Shown one piece after another: positions 1 to 6,142 of a stretch of DNA of 7,905 nucleotides. The translations under genes were made by a program, and so were the position numbers. The notes beneath the pieces are model-generated. The model was not told where the DNA came from and searched no databases. It saw nothing but the letters and a program-made list of their open reading frames with translations. Every line of letters starts with the position of its first letter. Within the stretch, counting starts at the first letter, position 1. Origin of the DNA: JAADDV01 sp964582875 (GTDB lineage: Bacteria; Aquificota; Aquificia; Aquificales; Hydrogenothermaceae); the NCBI GenBank assembly GCA_964582875.1, contig CAZOTZ010000070.1:1-7905 (forward strand). Direction: 5' to 3'.

Positions 1-46
1 ATGTGTGTATTGTAAAATCTCCAATCTTAATCAAATCAGGAAACAT
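1..46 (-). CDS. lgt: Prolipoprotein diacylglyceryl transferase, N-terminal fragment
   Basis: Only the first 15 codons are inside the window; the gene runs off the left edge. They read MFPDLIKIGDFTIHT, which matches the usual start of Lgt, where a short 'K-I-G-x-F-T-I-H/Y' strand precedes the first membrane helix. Lgt transfers a diacylglyceryl group from phosphatidylglycerol to the lipobox cysteine of prelipoproteins in the inner membrane. The ATG is preceded by a GGAGG ribosome site at 51-55, and it follows the stop of the NERD gene by nine bases, so it is very likely the third gene of that operon. The call rests on a short fragment and on memory of the family, so it is likely but not certain. 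Confidence 0.7.
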   Translation of the reverse strand, partial: MFPDLIKIGDFTIHT

Positions 47-55
47 CAGTCCTCC

Positions 56-784
56 TTATTGTTTTATTAACCAGGATAAATTTAGCATTTTCAAATAATC
101 CTCAAACTTTAGAGGCTCATGAAATTTTTTAAGTTCATTTCCCAGAAAACTTATCTTTTCAAAACTATTAGTAAAGTAATTCTTCACTCTTTTTATACCA
201 TCTAAAAAACCTATTTTTTCATCCTCTTCTTTAAATTTGTCAATAAACTGGTCAGCTTTAATAATACCTTCTGGCATCTTTGTTTTAAGAAATACTTCTG
301 GCGAAACTAATACATAAAAATTAATATCTTCAGGAGCAAAAGTTTTTAAACCGGTTTTATCTAAGAATTTTCTTAAATTTAATGCCTGTCTTTCTGCTTG
401 TTTTAAAGGATTAGGTATACCCTTTATTCCATTTTTAGTTCTAATATTGAATGATTTATTTTTCCAGTCATAAATTAGTTGAGAAGAGAAATATTTTGAT
501 TCAAAAATCACAATATCTGTTCTAAATATAAGTAAATGGTCTATTTGGAACGATAAATCATAATATTTGATTCTTAAGTCGTGTAAAACTACAACTTTCT
601 TAGAGTCTTTGTAATAAGTATCTATGTAATAAGAAGCTTTTTTTTCATTATCCCAGCCTGTTTTAATTTTGTAAATTAAAAACTTTATTTCTCTTTTTTT
701 AGATGGAAATATTTTAGGATGGTTTAATAATTGAGTTAAATTCTTAATAATTTGGGATTTATCATCTACAGATTTTATTAGCAT
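56..784 (-). CDS. NERD-domain (nuclease-related) protein
   Basis: A 242-residue soluble protein. Residues about 42-135 carry the NERD pattern: G43..E47 at the start, a hydrophobic strand, then Q80-I-D82-H, then F94-E95-S-K97, and N125-P-x2-Q129 further on. D82 and E95-x-K97 fit the PD-(D/E)xK nuclease core that NERD domains are thought to share, so a DNA-processing or DNA-binding role is possible but unproven. No membrane segment or second known domain is seen; the C-terminal 100 residues are unassigned. A GTG at 787 is also in frame, but the ATG at 784 sits better behind GGAGG (789-793). That ATG overlaps the TGA of the upstream sigma-54 regulator by one base (TGATG), suggesting translational coupling. 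The gene looks more AT-rich than its neighbours by eye. lgt follows nine bases later. Confidence 0.7.
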   Translation of the reverse strand: MLIKSVDDKSQIIKNLTQLLNHPKIFPSKKREIKFLIYKIKTGWDNEKKASYYIDTYYKDSKKVVVLHDLRIKYYDLSFQIDHLLIFRTDIVIFESKYFSSQLIYDWKNKSFNIRTKNGIKGIPNPLKQAERQALNLRKFLDKTGLKTFAPEDINFYVLVSPEVFLKTKMPEGIIKADQFIDKFKEEDEKIGFLDGIKRVKNYFTNSFEKISFLGNELKKFHEPLKFEDYLKMLNLSWLIKQ

Positions 785-2139
785 CACTCCTCCAGATTGT
801 ACTGTTTTATTTTTCTGTATAAAGACGACAAATCTATTTCTAAAACTTTTGCTATTTCTTTAAGATTTTTATTGTAAGTTTCAAGGGCTTTTTTAATAAC
901 TTCCTTTTCTGCTTCCTCTTTAACCTGTTTTAAAGGTTTTATTCCTATATCAAGCTTTGAGCGAACAGGTCTATTCTTTATTATATAAGGGGGAAGGTCT
1001 TCTAAGATAACTTTTTCTCCATTTGAGAATATACATATTCTTTCCATAAGATTTTTTAACTCTCTAATATTTCCTGGCCAGCTATACTTTAGTAGAGCTT
1101 CCTTAACCTCCTCTGTTAAAACTGGTTTTTCAAGTTTGTTCTCAAGGCATGTCTTTTCAAGAAAATGTTCAGCAAGGAGGATTATATCCATTCCCCTTTC
1201 CCGTAAAGGAGGAACAAATATCTGAACTACCGCAAGTCTAAAGTATAAATCCTGTCTAAACCTTCCTTCTTCTATCTCTTTCTCAAGGTTTTTATTTGTT
1301 GCTGAAATAACCCTTAAATCAACTTTTATCTTTTGATTACTTCCAAGTCTGGTAAACTCCTGCTCTTCAAGAACCCTTAGAAGCTTTGCCTGTGAGGAGA
1401 GGCTCATATCTGCAACTTCATCTAAAAACAGTGTTCCCCCATTGGCAACTTCAAGTTTTCCAGGCTTCCTGCTTACAGCCCCAGAAAAAGCCCCTTTTTC
1501 ATAACCAAAAAGTTCACTTTCAAGTAAATCATCTGGTATAGCTGCACAGTTTATATCAACAAAAGGTTTATCTTTCCTATCACTTAAATAGTGTATAGAT
1601 TTAGCAACAAGTTCTTTACCTGTTCCATTTTCACCTAAAATCATCACCCATGCATTGGTTTTTGCTACTTTCTCTATCTGTCTTTTTAACTTCTGGACAG
1701 GTTCACTTTCACCTATTATTTCAATATTGCTTTTGTCTTTCTCCTTAAAAAACTGTAGCTGGAGCTCTTTCTGTATTTCCTTTTCAGCCTTATTTATAAC
1801 AGCAAGAATAGAATCTGTAGAAATAGGTTTTTCCAAAAAGTCAAAAGCTCCCTCTTTAAGAGCTTTTACTGCAATAGGAATATTTGCGTGTCCTGAAATC
1901 ATAACAATTTTAGTTAAAGGGTTACTCTCCTTTATGAAAGGAATAAGGTCTATACCTTCTCCATCAGGAAGCCACACATCTAAAAGGATTATTTCAAAAT
2001 CCTTTTCCTTTATTTTTTCCTTTGCTTCTGTAATAGATGTAGCTGTTTCAACAAAAAACCCTTCATCTTCTAATATATCCTGCAAAAGGTCTGTTATGTT
2101 TTTTTCATCATCTACAACAAGTATTGATAAATTTCCCAT
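784..2139 (-). CDS. Sigma-54-dependent response regulator, NtrX/NtrC family
   Basis: A 451-residue activator with three domains. The receiver (about 4-118) has the acidic pair D10/D11, phospho-acceptor D54, S82 and K104. The AAA+ domain (about 140-375) has Walker A GENGTGKE (169-176), the sigma-54-contacting loop GAFSGA (216-221), Walker B GTLFLDE (235-241) and the arginine-finger stretch FRQDLYFRL (294-302). A Fis-type helix-turn-helix ends the protein (about 410-447). Wording such as ILEDEGF, D-V-W-L-P and MISGHANI resembles NtrX more than NtrC, but I would not fix the regulon. The usual loop sequence is GAFTGA; here Thr is Ser, a conservative change known in active members. The start is the ATG at 2139 because the receiver begins there; the 65 hydrophobic residues that could be read upstream are not family-like. 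No sensor kinase gene is in view. It is divergent from queC and leads the NERD-lgt operon. Confidence 0.92.
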   Translation of the reverse strand: MGNLSILVVDDEKNITDLLQDILEDEGFFVETATSITEAKEKIKEKDFEIILLDVWLPDGEGIDLIPFIKESNPLTKIVMISGHANIPIAVKALKEGAFDFLEKPISTDSILAVINKAEKEIQKELQLQFFKEKDKSNIEIIGESEPVQKLKRQIEKVAKTNAWVMILGENGTGKELVAKSIHYLSDRKDKPFVDINCAAIPDDLLESELFGYEKGAFSGAVSRKPGKLEVANGGTLFLDEVADMSLSSQAKLLRVLEEQEFTRLGSNQKIKVDLRVISATNKNLEKEIEEGRFRQDLYFRLAVVQIFVPPLRERGMDIILLAEHFLEKTCLENKLEKPVLTEEVKEALLKYSWPGNIRELKNLMERICIFSNGEKVILEDLPPYIIKNRPVRSKLDIGIKPLKQVKEEAEKEVIKKALETYNKNLKEIAKVLEIDLSSLYRKIKQYNLEE

Positions 2140-2167
2140 TTTTCCCCTTTTTGTTTTTTCTTCTAAG

Positions 2168-2186
2168 GAAATATATAACCAAAAAG
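2168..2186 (-). promoter_or_regulatory. Possible promoter of the regulator operon
   Basis: Read on the minus strand the stretch is TGGTTATATATTTCC, an AT-rich -10-like block about 30 bases before the ATG at 2139. No clear -35 is seen, so this is only a candidate. Confidence 0.25.
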
Positions 2187-2202
2187 CTGTGAAATACCAG
2201 TA

Positions 2203-2211
2203 TGATATAAT
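2203..2211 (+). promoter_or_regulatory. Extended -10 promoter for the queC operon
   Basis: The sequence TGATATAAT is a perfect extended -10 element (TGn plus TATAAT). It lies 72 bases before the queC ATG in the divergent intergenic region. No good -35 is visible at the usual distance, which extended -10 promoters can tolerate. Transcription would begin near 2218 and leave a leader of about 65 bases. I see no preQ1 riboswitch in that leader. Confidence 0.5.
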
Positions 2212-2282
2212 AACCCACAACTGATTTAAACTTGAAAAAATCTTTTTAAAAACAAATTCTAAAAAAACAGGGAAGTATACTG

Positions 2283-2957
2283 ATGGGGAAAAAAAACATA
2301 ATAGTTCTTCTTTCAGGTGGAATGGACAGTGCAACCTTATTATGGCTTGCCAAAAAAGAGTTTGATGATGTTTATGCTATTTCTTTTGATTATGGACAGA
2401 AACACAAAGTAGAGCTTGACTTTGCTAAAAAATTAGCTGAAGAAGCAGAGGTAAAAAAACATTTCATAGTTGAAGTTCCCCATCTTAAAGGAATAAAAGG
2501 TTCTGCTTTAACAGATGAAACTGTTGAAGTTCCATCTGAAACATATCCCAATGAGCCGCCAATAACAACTGTTCCAATGAGAAATCTCAACTTTTTGTCT
2601 ATAGCTGCTTCTTTTGCAGATGTGTATGAGATAGAAAATATCGGTATAGGTGTTCATTCTGTTGATTCCCCTTATCCAGACTGTAGAGCTGAATTTGTTT
2701 CCTCTGCTGAAGCTGCAATAAACGCAAGCTCAGTTATGGTTGCAAAAAAGAAAAACAGAATTCACGTTTACTCTCCTTTTCTTGGGATAACAAAAACAGA
2801 TGTTTTAAAAATAGGTCTTGAGCTTGGGGTTCCTTATGAGAAAACTTACTCATGTTATAAAGGAACAATTCCCCCTTGTGGAGAGTGTGCAACATGTCAG
2901 CAGAGGAAAGAAGCTTTTGAAGCTTTAGGACTTAAAGACCCTTGGTTTTCTGAATAA
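2283..2957 (+). CDS. queC: 7-cyano-7-deazaguanine synthase QueC
   Basis: QueC makes preQ0 (7-cyano-7-deazaguanine) from 7-carboxy-7-deazaguanine, ammonia and ATP, a step on the way to queuosine in tRNA. The 224-residue length is normal. The N-terminal PP-loop SGGMDS (11-16) binds ATP. The C-terminal zinc site shows four cysteines in the family order C191, C199, C202 and C205 (in YSCYKG..PPCGECATC). The start ATG follows an AGGGAAG-like ribosome site. It is the first gene of a plus-strand group and is divergent from the sigma-54 regulator. queD, which acts two steps earlier, is in this window too but in a different, opposite operon. Confidence 0.96.
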   Translation: MGKKNIIVLLSGGMDSATLLWLAKKEFDDVYAISFDYGQKHKVELDFAKKLAEEAEVKKHFIVEVPHLKGIKGSALTDETVEVPSETYPNEPPITTVPMRNLNFLSIAASFADVYEIENIGIGVHSVDSPYPDCRAEFVSSAEAAINASSVMVAKKKNRIHVYSPFLGITKTDVLKIGLELGVPYEKTYSCYKGTIPPCGECATCQQRKEAFEALGLKDPWFSE

Positions 2958-2968
2958 TCTTCTCCCTA

Positions 2969-2977
2969 TGTTAAAAT
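2969..2977 (+). promoter_or_regulatory. Possible extended -10 promoter after queC
   Basis: TGTTAAAAT fits an extended -10 (TGn plus TAAAAT, one mismatch to TATAAT). It sits in the only sizeable gap of this gene group, about 30 bases before the next start codon, and could let the genes from 3008 onward be transcribed apart from queC. No convincing -35. Confidence 0.3.
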
Positions 2978-3007
2978 TAATAAAAACTTTTCTGGAGCGT
3001 TTTCTTC

Positions 3008-3331
3008 ATGTCTGTAAAAGTGCTTTTGTACTTTCCCCTTTTTATAGCTGGTCTAATTGCCGGTTTTTTTTATTTTTCCCATCTATGGAAAAGTGTTAAT
3101 ATCTTCGGTCCCCAGAAAAGTAAAATAATGATGAGTATGATAGTCAGGCTTCCTGTTCCTATTGTTGTTGTCCTTATAGGAGCTTATCTTGCTGGCGTTG
3201 GGGGAATTGTATCTGTATTACTTGGATTTACAACCTTTCAGCTTTTCTTTCTTGTGAAAATGGGAAAAAAACTAAAAAAAGAGGTGGAAGAAGAAGCAGA
3301 AAAACAAGAAGGACAGGTAGATGGAGAGTAA
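3008..3331 (+). CDS. Small three-helix membrane protein, ATP synthase AtpR/AtpI-like
   Basis: A 107-residue protein with three predicted membrane helices (about 6-24, 44-62 and 66-84) and a highly charged tail rich in Lys and Glu. The pattern G15-x3-G19-F-F..L-W27 in helix 1, an Arg inside helix 2 (R47) and L-L-G-F-x2-F-Q (71-78) in helix 3 resembles the AtpR subunit of N-type ATPases, and more loosely the AtpI/ATP synthase I family, which assist assembly of the rotor ring. No other ATP synthase gene is nearby, so the assignment rests on the pattern only. A GGAG site lies ten bases before the ATG. Its end overlaps the next start by 11 bases (ATG inside the last codons), so the two are probably coupled. 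It could also be an unrelated small membrane protein. Confidence 0.5.
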   Translation: MSVKVLLYFPLFIAGLIAGFFYFSHLWKSVNIFGPQKSKIMMSMIVRLPVPIVVVLIGAYLAGVGGIVSVLLGFTTFQLFFLVKMGKKLKKEVEEEAEKQEGQVDGE

Positions 3332-4100
3332 CCTTTTCTTTTATACAGTAGCTTTTATCTTTGGAACAATAATAGGAAGTTTTTTAAACGTAGTTATTTA
3401 TAGACTTCCAAGGGGAGGTTCTGTTTTAAAACCTGCGTTTTCTTTCTGTCCTTCCTGTGGCTCCCAGATAAAATGGTATGACAATATACCAGTAATCTCC
3501 TTTTTTATTTTAAAAGGAAAATGTAGACAGTGTAATTCAAAAATATCTTACAGGTATCCATTTGTTGAATTTCTGACAGGTATTGCTTCTGTTTTAGCTT
3601 TATGGAAAACAGGTCTATCAGTTGATTATTTTTTTGTTTTTACTTTTCTCGCATTGATGATTGCCCTGACGTTTATAGATTTAGATTTCAAGATTATTCC
3701 AGACGAAATAAACTTTATAGGGTTTTTAACAGGTATTATTTACTCTTTTTTTAGAAAAGATTTTTCTACAATAGATGCACTTTTAGGCGGATTAGTTGGA
3801 GCTGGGATTTTATGGGGAATATCCTTCCTTTATAAGAAATACAGAGGAATAGAAGGACTTGGTTTTGGCGATGTAAAGATGATGGCTTTTGTTGGAACAT
3901 ACTTAGGGTGGTTTGGAAGTTTATTCACTATATTTTTAGGTTCCTTTTTAGGTGCTTTAGTTGGTATCACTGCAGCATATATTTCAAAAGCTGAAGATAA
4001 AGGGAAGTTTGAAATACCCTTTGGACCTTTTTTAGCTTTAGGAGCTGTTATTTACCTGTTTTTTGGAGAAGACATTAAAAAGTGGTACTGGGGGTATTAG
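3321..4100 (+). CDS. pilD: Type IV prepilin peptidase / N-methyltransferase
   Basis: This inner-membrane aspartyl protease cuts the leader of type IV pilins and type II secretion pseudopilins and methylates the new N-terminus. The 259-residue protein is full length. The N-terminal methyltransferase-like part has GSFLNVVIYRLPRG (19-32) and a zinc site of two CxxC pairs (C43/C46 and C68/C71). The peptidase part has the aspartate motif D120-L-D122...P127-D128 and the second catalytic motif G181-F-G-D184-V-K. About seven to eight membrane helices follow from the hydrophobic pattern. No pilin or secretion genes are in the window, so its substrates must be encoded elsewhere. The start overlaps the previous gene by 11 bases; the stop is one base before the next start. 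Confidence 0.95.
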   Translation: MESNLFFYTVAFIFGTIIGSFLNVVIYRLPRGGSVLKPAFSFCPSCGSQIKWYDNIPVISFFILKGKCRQCNSKISYRYPFVEFLTGIASVLALWKTGLSVDYFFVFTFLALMIALTFIDLDFKIIPDEINFIGFLTGIIYSFFRKDFSTIDALLGGLVGAGILWGISFLYKKYRGIEGLGFGDVKMMAFVGTYLGWFGSLFTIFLGSFLGALVGITAAYISKAEDKGKFEIPFGPFLALGAVIYLFFGEDIKKWYWGY

Positions 4101-4101
4101 T

Positions 4102-4428
4102 TTGGAAAAGTACAGTATAAAGTATAAGGTCTGGTTTGAGAAAGACGGCGAGATAATAATGGGAATGGGAAGGGAAAAACTGCTTAGAGAGATAGAAAAA
4201 CAGGGCTCAATAGCTGCTGCAGCAAGACAGATAGGACTTTCTTATAAAAAAGCCTGGAAATACATAAAATCTATTGAGGAAAGACTTGGGAAAAAGCTTG
4301 TTGAAACACAAAAAGGTGGAAAAAAAGGAGGAGGCTCAAAGTTAACACAGGATGCAAAGGAACTGTTAGAACAGTTTGACAATGTTATAAAAGAGTTTGA
4401 GAAAATAAAAGAAAAACTGGAAAAGTAA
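4102..4428 (+). CDS. ModE-type winged-helix DNA-binding protein, no molybdate domain
   Basis: A 108-residue protein matching only the N-terminal DNA-binding half of ModE, the molybdate-responsive repressor. The helix-turn-helix covers about 24-62 and includes G35-S-I-A-x5-I-G-L-S-Y-K-K-A-W52, which follows the ModE pattern 'GSIS..AK..GISYK.AW'. The wing has the family's glycine-rich G72-G-K-K-G-G-G-S-K-L-T82. The molybdate-binding TOBE/Mop domains are missing, so it either senses something else or acts as a bare DNA-binding module. The start is taken as TTG at 4102, because GGGGG at 4090-4094 lies about seven bases before it and the family match begins there. Another in-frame TTG at 4063 would add 13 residues encoded inside the peptidase gene. 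A short helical tail with Lys and Glu ends the protein. Confidence 0.82.
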   Translation: MEKYSIKYKVWFEKDGEIIMGMGREKLLREIEKQGSIAAAARQIGLSYKKAWKYIKSIEERLGKKLVETQKGGKKGGGSKLTQDAKELLEQFDNVIKEFEKIKEKLEK

Positions 4429-4797
4429 ATGAACAGGGAGATTTTCAAAAAAAGACAGTTTTACTTTGGATTTTTATTCTCATCTTTTATATATTTTGGT
4501 ATTTTAATGCTTATACTGAAAAAGATAAATCCTTTCTCCCCTGACCTGACTGCCTACAGCCTTATGATTTCAGGTTCTGTTGTTCCAGGAGCTTTGTTTT
4601 TTTTAAAAAAGAAAGGAAAAAAGCTGAAAAACTATATTTATTTACTTTCCTTAGGACATATTCCTCTTATTGTTGGTTTTTTCTTATCTTTGTTTTATAA
4701 GAACTTTGGTTATTTTTTACTTATGTTTCCTGTTTTTGTTTTAGGTTATCTGGTTTTAATACCTTTAGAGGAGAAAAAAGATGAACTACATGGATAA
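4429..4797 (+). CDS. Unknown four-helix membrane protein
   Basis: I do not recognise this 122-residue protein. Four hydrophobic segments are clear at about 11-30, 41-59, 69-89 and 93-112. They are separated by a lysine-rich loop at 60-67 (KKKGKKLK), which suggests that this loop, and both ends, face the cytoplasm. No catalytic or metal-binding motif is seen. The ATG follows the stop of the ModE-like gene without a gap (TAAATG), and its end overlaps the next gene by 17 bases, so it is surely translated as part of this operon. It sits between a DNA-binding protein and a heptose-phosphate enzyme, which gives no firm hint of its role. Confidence 0.75.
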   Translation: MNREIFKKRQFYFGFLFSSFIYFGILMLILKKINPFSPDLTAYSLMISGSVVPGALFFLKKKGKKLKNYIYLLSLGHIPLIVGFFLSLFYKNFGYFLLMFPVFVLGYLVLIPLEEKKDELHG

Positions 4798-5236
4798 AGT
4801 AAAAAAGTGGAAAGAAGAAGGAAAAAAAATTGTTTTTACAAACGGATGTTTTGATATTATCCATGCTGGACACGTTGATTATCTTGAAAAGGCTAAACAG
4901 CTTGGAGATATCCTTATTGTAGGTTTAAACAGTGATGATTCTGTAAGAAGGTTAAAAGGAGAAGATAGACCTGTGAATATCCAGGAACACAGGAAAAGGG
5001 TTTTAGAAGCCCTTAAACCTGTTGATATGGTAGTTATATTTGAAGAAGACACCCCTGAAAGACTTATCAAAGAGATAAAACCAGATGTTCTTGTGAAAGG
5101 TGGAGATTGGAGTATAGAGAATATTGTTGGAGCTGACTTTGTTATGTCATATGGGGGACAGGTAAAAACTATAGATTTTGTCTATGATATATCAACTACA
5201 AAAATCATACAAAAGGCAAGAAATGGGGCTCGCTAA
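4781..5236 (+). CDS. rfaE2: D-glycero-beta-D-manno-heptose 1-phosphate adenylyltransferase
   Basis: This cytoplasmic enzyme joins heptose 1-phosphate to AMP from ATP, giving ADP-heptose for the inner core of lipopolysaccharide. The 151-residue protein equals the C-terminal half of the bifunctional HldE; here the kinase half is absent, so it is the stand-alone type. Key motifs are TNGCFDIIHAGH (20-31) with the nucleotidyltransferase HxGH box, GLNSDDSVRRLKG (48-60), the stretch DVLVKGGDW, and STTK (138-141) near the end. The start ATG at 4781 is well placed behind GAGGAG with a seven-base spacer; another ATG at 4790 is less well placed. It overlaps the membrane-protein gene by 17 bases and pgsA by 14. 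It implies an outer membrane with heptose-containing LPS. Confidence 0.93.
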   Translation: MNYMDKVKKWKEEGKKIVFTNGCFDIIHAGHVDYLEKAKQLGDILIVGLNSDDSVRRLKGEDRPVNIQEHRKRVLEALKPVDMVVIFEEDTPERLIKEIKPDVLVKGGDWSIENIVGADFVMSYGGQVKTIDFVYDISTTKIIQKARNGAR

Positions 5237-5759
5237 TCAACTTACAATACTGAGAATTTTCCTTATACCAGTTTTTATTATATGTCTTGGTTATAACAAA
5301 CCTGTTTGTGCCCTTGCTGTTTTTGCTATAGCAGGAATAACAGATGCATTAGATGGATACGTAGCGAGGAAATTTAACCAGATTACTACCCTTGGAAAAA
5401 TCCTTGACCCTATAGCTGACAAAGCTCTTTTAGTCAGCAGTTTTATTTTTATATATAACTCTGACTTAGCTGTTAAATTTCCTTTCTGGTTTGTTGTTCT
5501 TGTTATAAGCAGAGACGTTTATATTCTTGCAGGTAGTGCTTTAATATACTACTTCAAAGGAAATGTTGAAATAAAGCCATCTGTTTTTGGAAAAGCTACA
5601 ACCTTCTTTCAGATACTTTCTGTTGTTGCTGTCTTAGTAGCAAACATAATCCAAGTAGAAAAAGTGTTTATTAATGTACTTATATATATAGCTACATTTT
5701 TTACAGTAATATCAACTATAACTTACACCTATGAAGGAATACAGCAGTTAAAAAAATAG
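5223..5759 (+). CDS. pgsA: CDP-diacylglycerol-glycerol-3-phosphate 3-phosphatidyltransferase
   Basis: PgsA makes phosphatidylglycerol phosphate in the inner membrane from CDP-diacylglycerol and glycerol 3-phosphate. The 178-residue protein has the full CDP-alcohol phosphotransferase signature, with D41, D44, G45, A48, R49, G58, D62 and D66 in the order D-x2-D-G-x2-A-R-x8-G-x3-D-x3-D. The start MGLANQLTILRIFLIP is the normal one for the family, so the ATG at 5223 is preferred over an upstream in-frame ATG at 5178 that lies within the previous gene. Four to six membrane helices are expected. It is the last gene of the plus-strand group. Its stop lies two bases from the 3' end of a tRNA on the opposite strand, and its last lysine codons supply the T-tract after that tRNA. 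Another member of the CDP-alcohol family is possible but less likely. Confidence 0.88.
   Translation: MGLANQLTILRIFLIPVFIICLGYNKPVCALAVFAIAGITDALDGYVARKFNQITTLGKILDPIADKALLVSSFIFIYNSDLAVKFPFWFVVLVISRDVYILAGSALIYYFKGNVEIKPSVFGKATTFFQILSVVAVLVANIIQVEKVFINVLIYIATFFTVISTITYTYEGIQQLKK
5750..5756 (-). terminator. T-tract after tRNA-Pro
   Basis: On the minus strand a run of seven T begins six bases past the tRNA 3' end. With the GC-rich acceptor stem of the tRNA just before it, this could end the queD-HU-tRNA transcript. It is also the final lysine codons of pgsA read from the other strand. No separate hairpin is present, so termination is inferred. Confidence 0.4.
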
Positions 5760-5761
5760 AG

Positions 5762-5834
5762 TCGGAGCGAGCGGACTCGAACCGCCGACCTCTGGCCCCC
5801 CATGCCAGTGCTCTACCGCCTGAGCTACGCTCCG
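5762..5834 (-). tRNA. tRNA-Pro, anticodon GGG
   Basis: A complete 73-base cloverleaf without encoded CCA. The acceptor stem is CGGAGCG/CGCTCCG (seven perfect pairs). The D stem is GCTC/GAGC and the anticodon stem CTGGC/GCCAG. The anticodon loop is ATGGGGG, which puts GGG at 34-36, and the T arm has the loop TTCGAGT. C1-G72 and the A73 discriminator are typical of bacterial tRNA-Pro. The gene lies downstream of the HU-family gene on the same strand, and its first ten bases are also the last bases of that reading frame, including the stop codon at tRNA positions 8-10. It faces pgsA with only two bases between. Confidence 0.96.
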
Positions 5835-6142
5835 ATTTTTTCCTTTTCTCCTTTACCATTTAAAGCTTCTTTTAGATGCTTTCCAACCCTAAAAGATATT
5901 CCGTATCTTTCTGGAATCAATTTCTCTTCTTTAGTTCTTGGATTTCTCCCTATTTTAGCAGCTCTTTTCTTAACAACAAAAGTCCCAAATCCTGAAAGCT
6001 GGACTTTGTGGTTATCTTTTCCATTAACAAGTTCTTCTGATATTTTGTTAAAAATCTCATTAACAACATCTGTTATCTCTTTTTTAGTAAGGTTAATATT
6101 TTTGTTTTCCATTATCCAGTTTACAATATCTGCTTTTGTCAT
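5825..6142 (-). CDS. HU/IHF-family DNA-binding protein
   Basis: A 105-residue member of the HU/IHF nucleoid proteins, which bend and compact DNA as dimers. The signature G51-F-G-T-F-x5-A-A-x2-G-R66-N67-P68 is present; P68 is the residue that wedges between bases at the tip of the beta arm. Two departures from the usual 90 residues are visible: a few extra residues in GKDNHKVQL (41-49), and a charged tail after LKEALN (NGKGEKEKIGA). The start overlaps the carbonic anhydrase stop (ATGA), with GAGGAG five bases before it. The TAG stop lies inside tRNA-Pro, so the last three codons and stop are shared with the tRNA. The IPER..ISFRVGK ending leans slightly to IHF, but HU versus IHF cannot be settled here. 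Confidence 0.92.
   Translation of the reverse strand: MTKADIVNWIMENKNINLTKKEITDVVNEIFNKISEELVNGKDNHKVQLSGFGTFVVKKRAAKIGRNPRTKEEKLIPERYGISFRVGKHLKEALNGKGEKEKIGA
5836..5841 (+). terminator. T-tract after antisense tRNA stem
   Basis: On the plus strand the antisense copy of tRNA-Pro again closes with CGGAGCG/CGCTCCG, followed by one A and six T. This is the only terminator-like feature that could end the pgsA operon transcript, since no space is left between pgsA and the tRNA. Large-loop stems are less efficient than simple hairpins, so this is a candidate. Confidence 0.35.

Noticed and set aside
1655..2224. 189-residue plus-strand frame
   Set aside because: Antisense shadow of the sigma-54 regulator, serine/phenylalanine/isoleucine-rich with no family features.
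2212..2282. preQ1 riboswitch before queC
   Set aside because: The leader lacks the conserved purine-rich tail and C-rich loop of preQ1 aptamers; it is simply AT-rich.
2137..2334. 65-residue N-terminal extension of the sigma-54 regulator
   Set aside because: The extension is not family-like, crosses the queC start and promoter, and the receiver domain begins right at the ATG at 2139.
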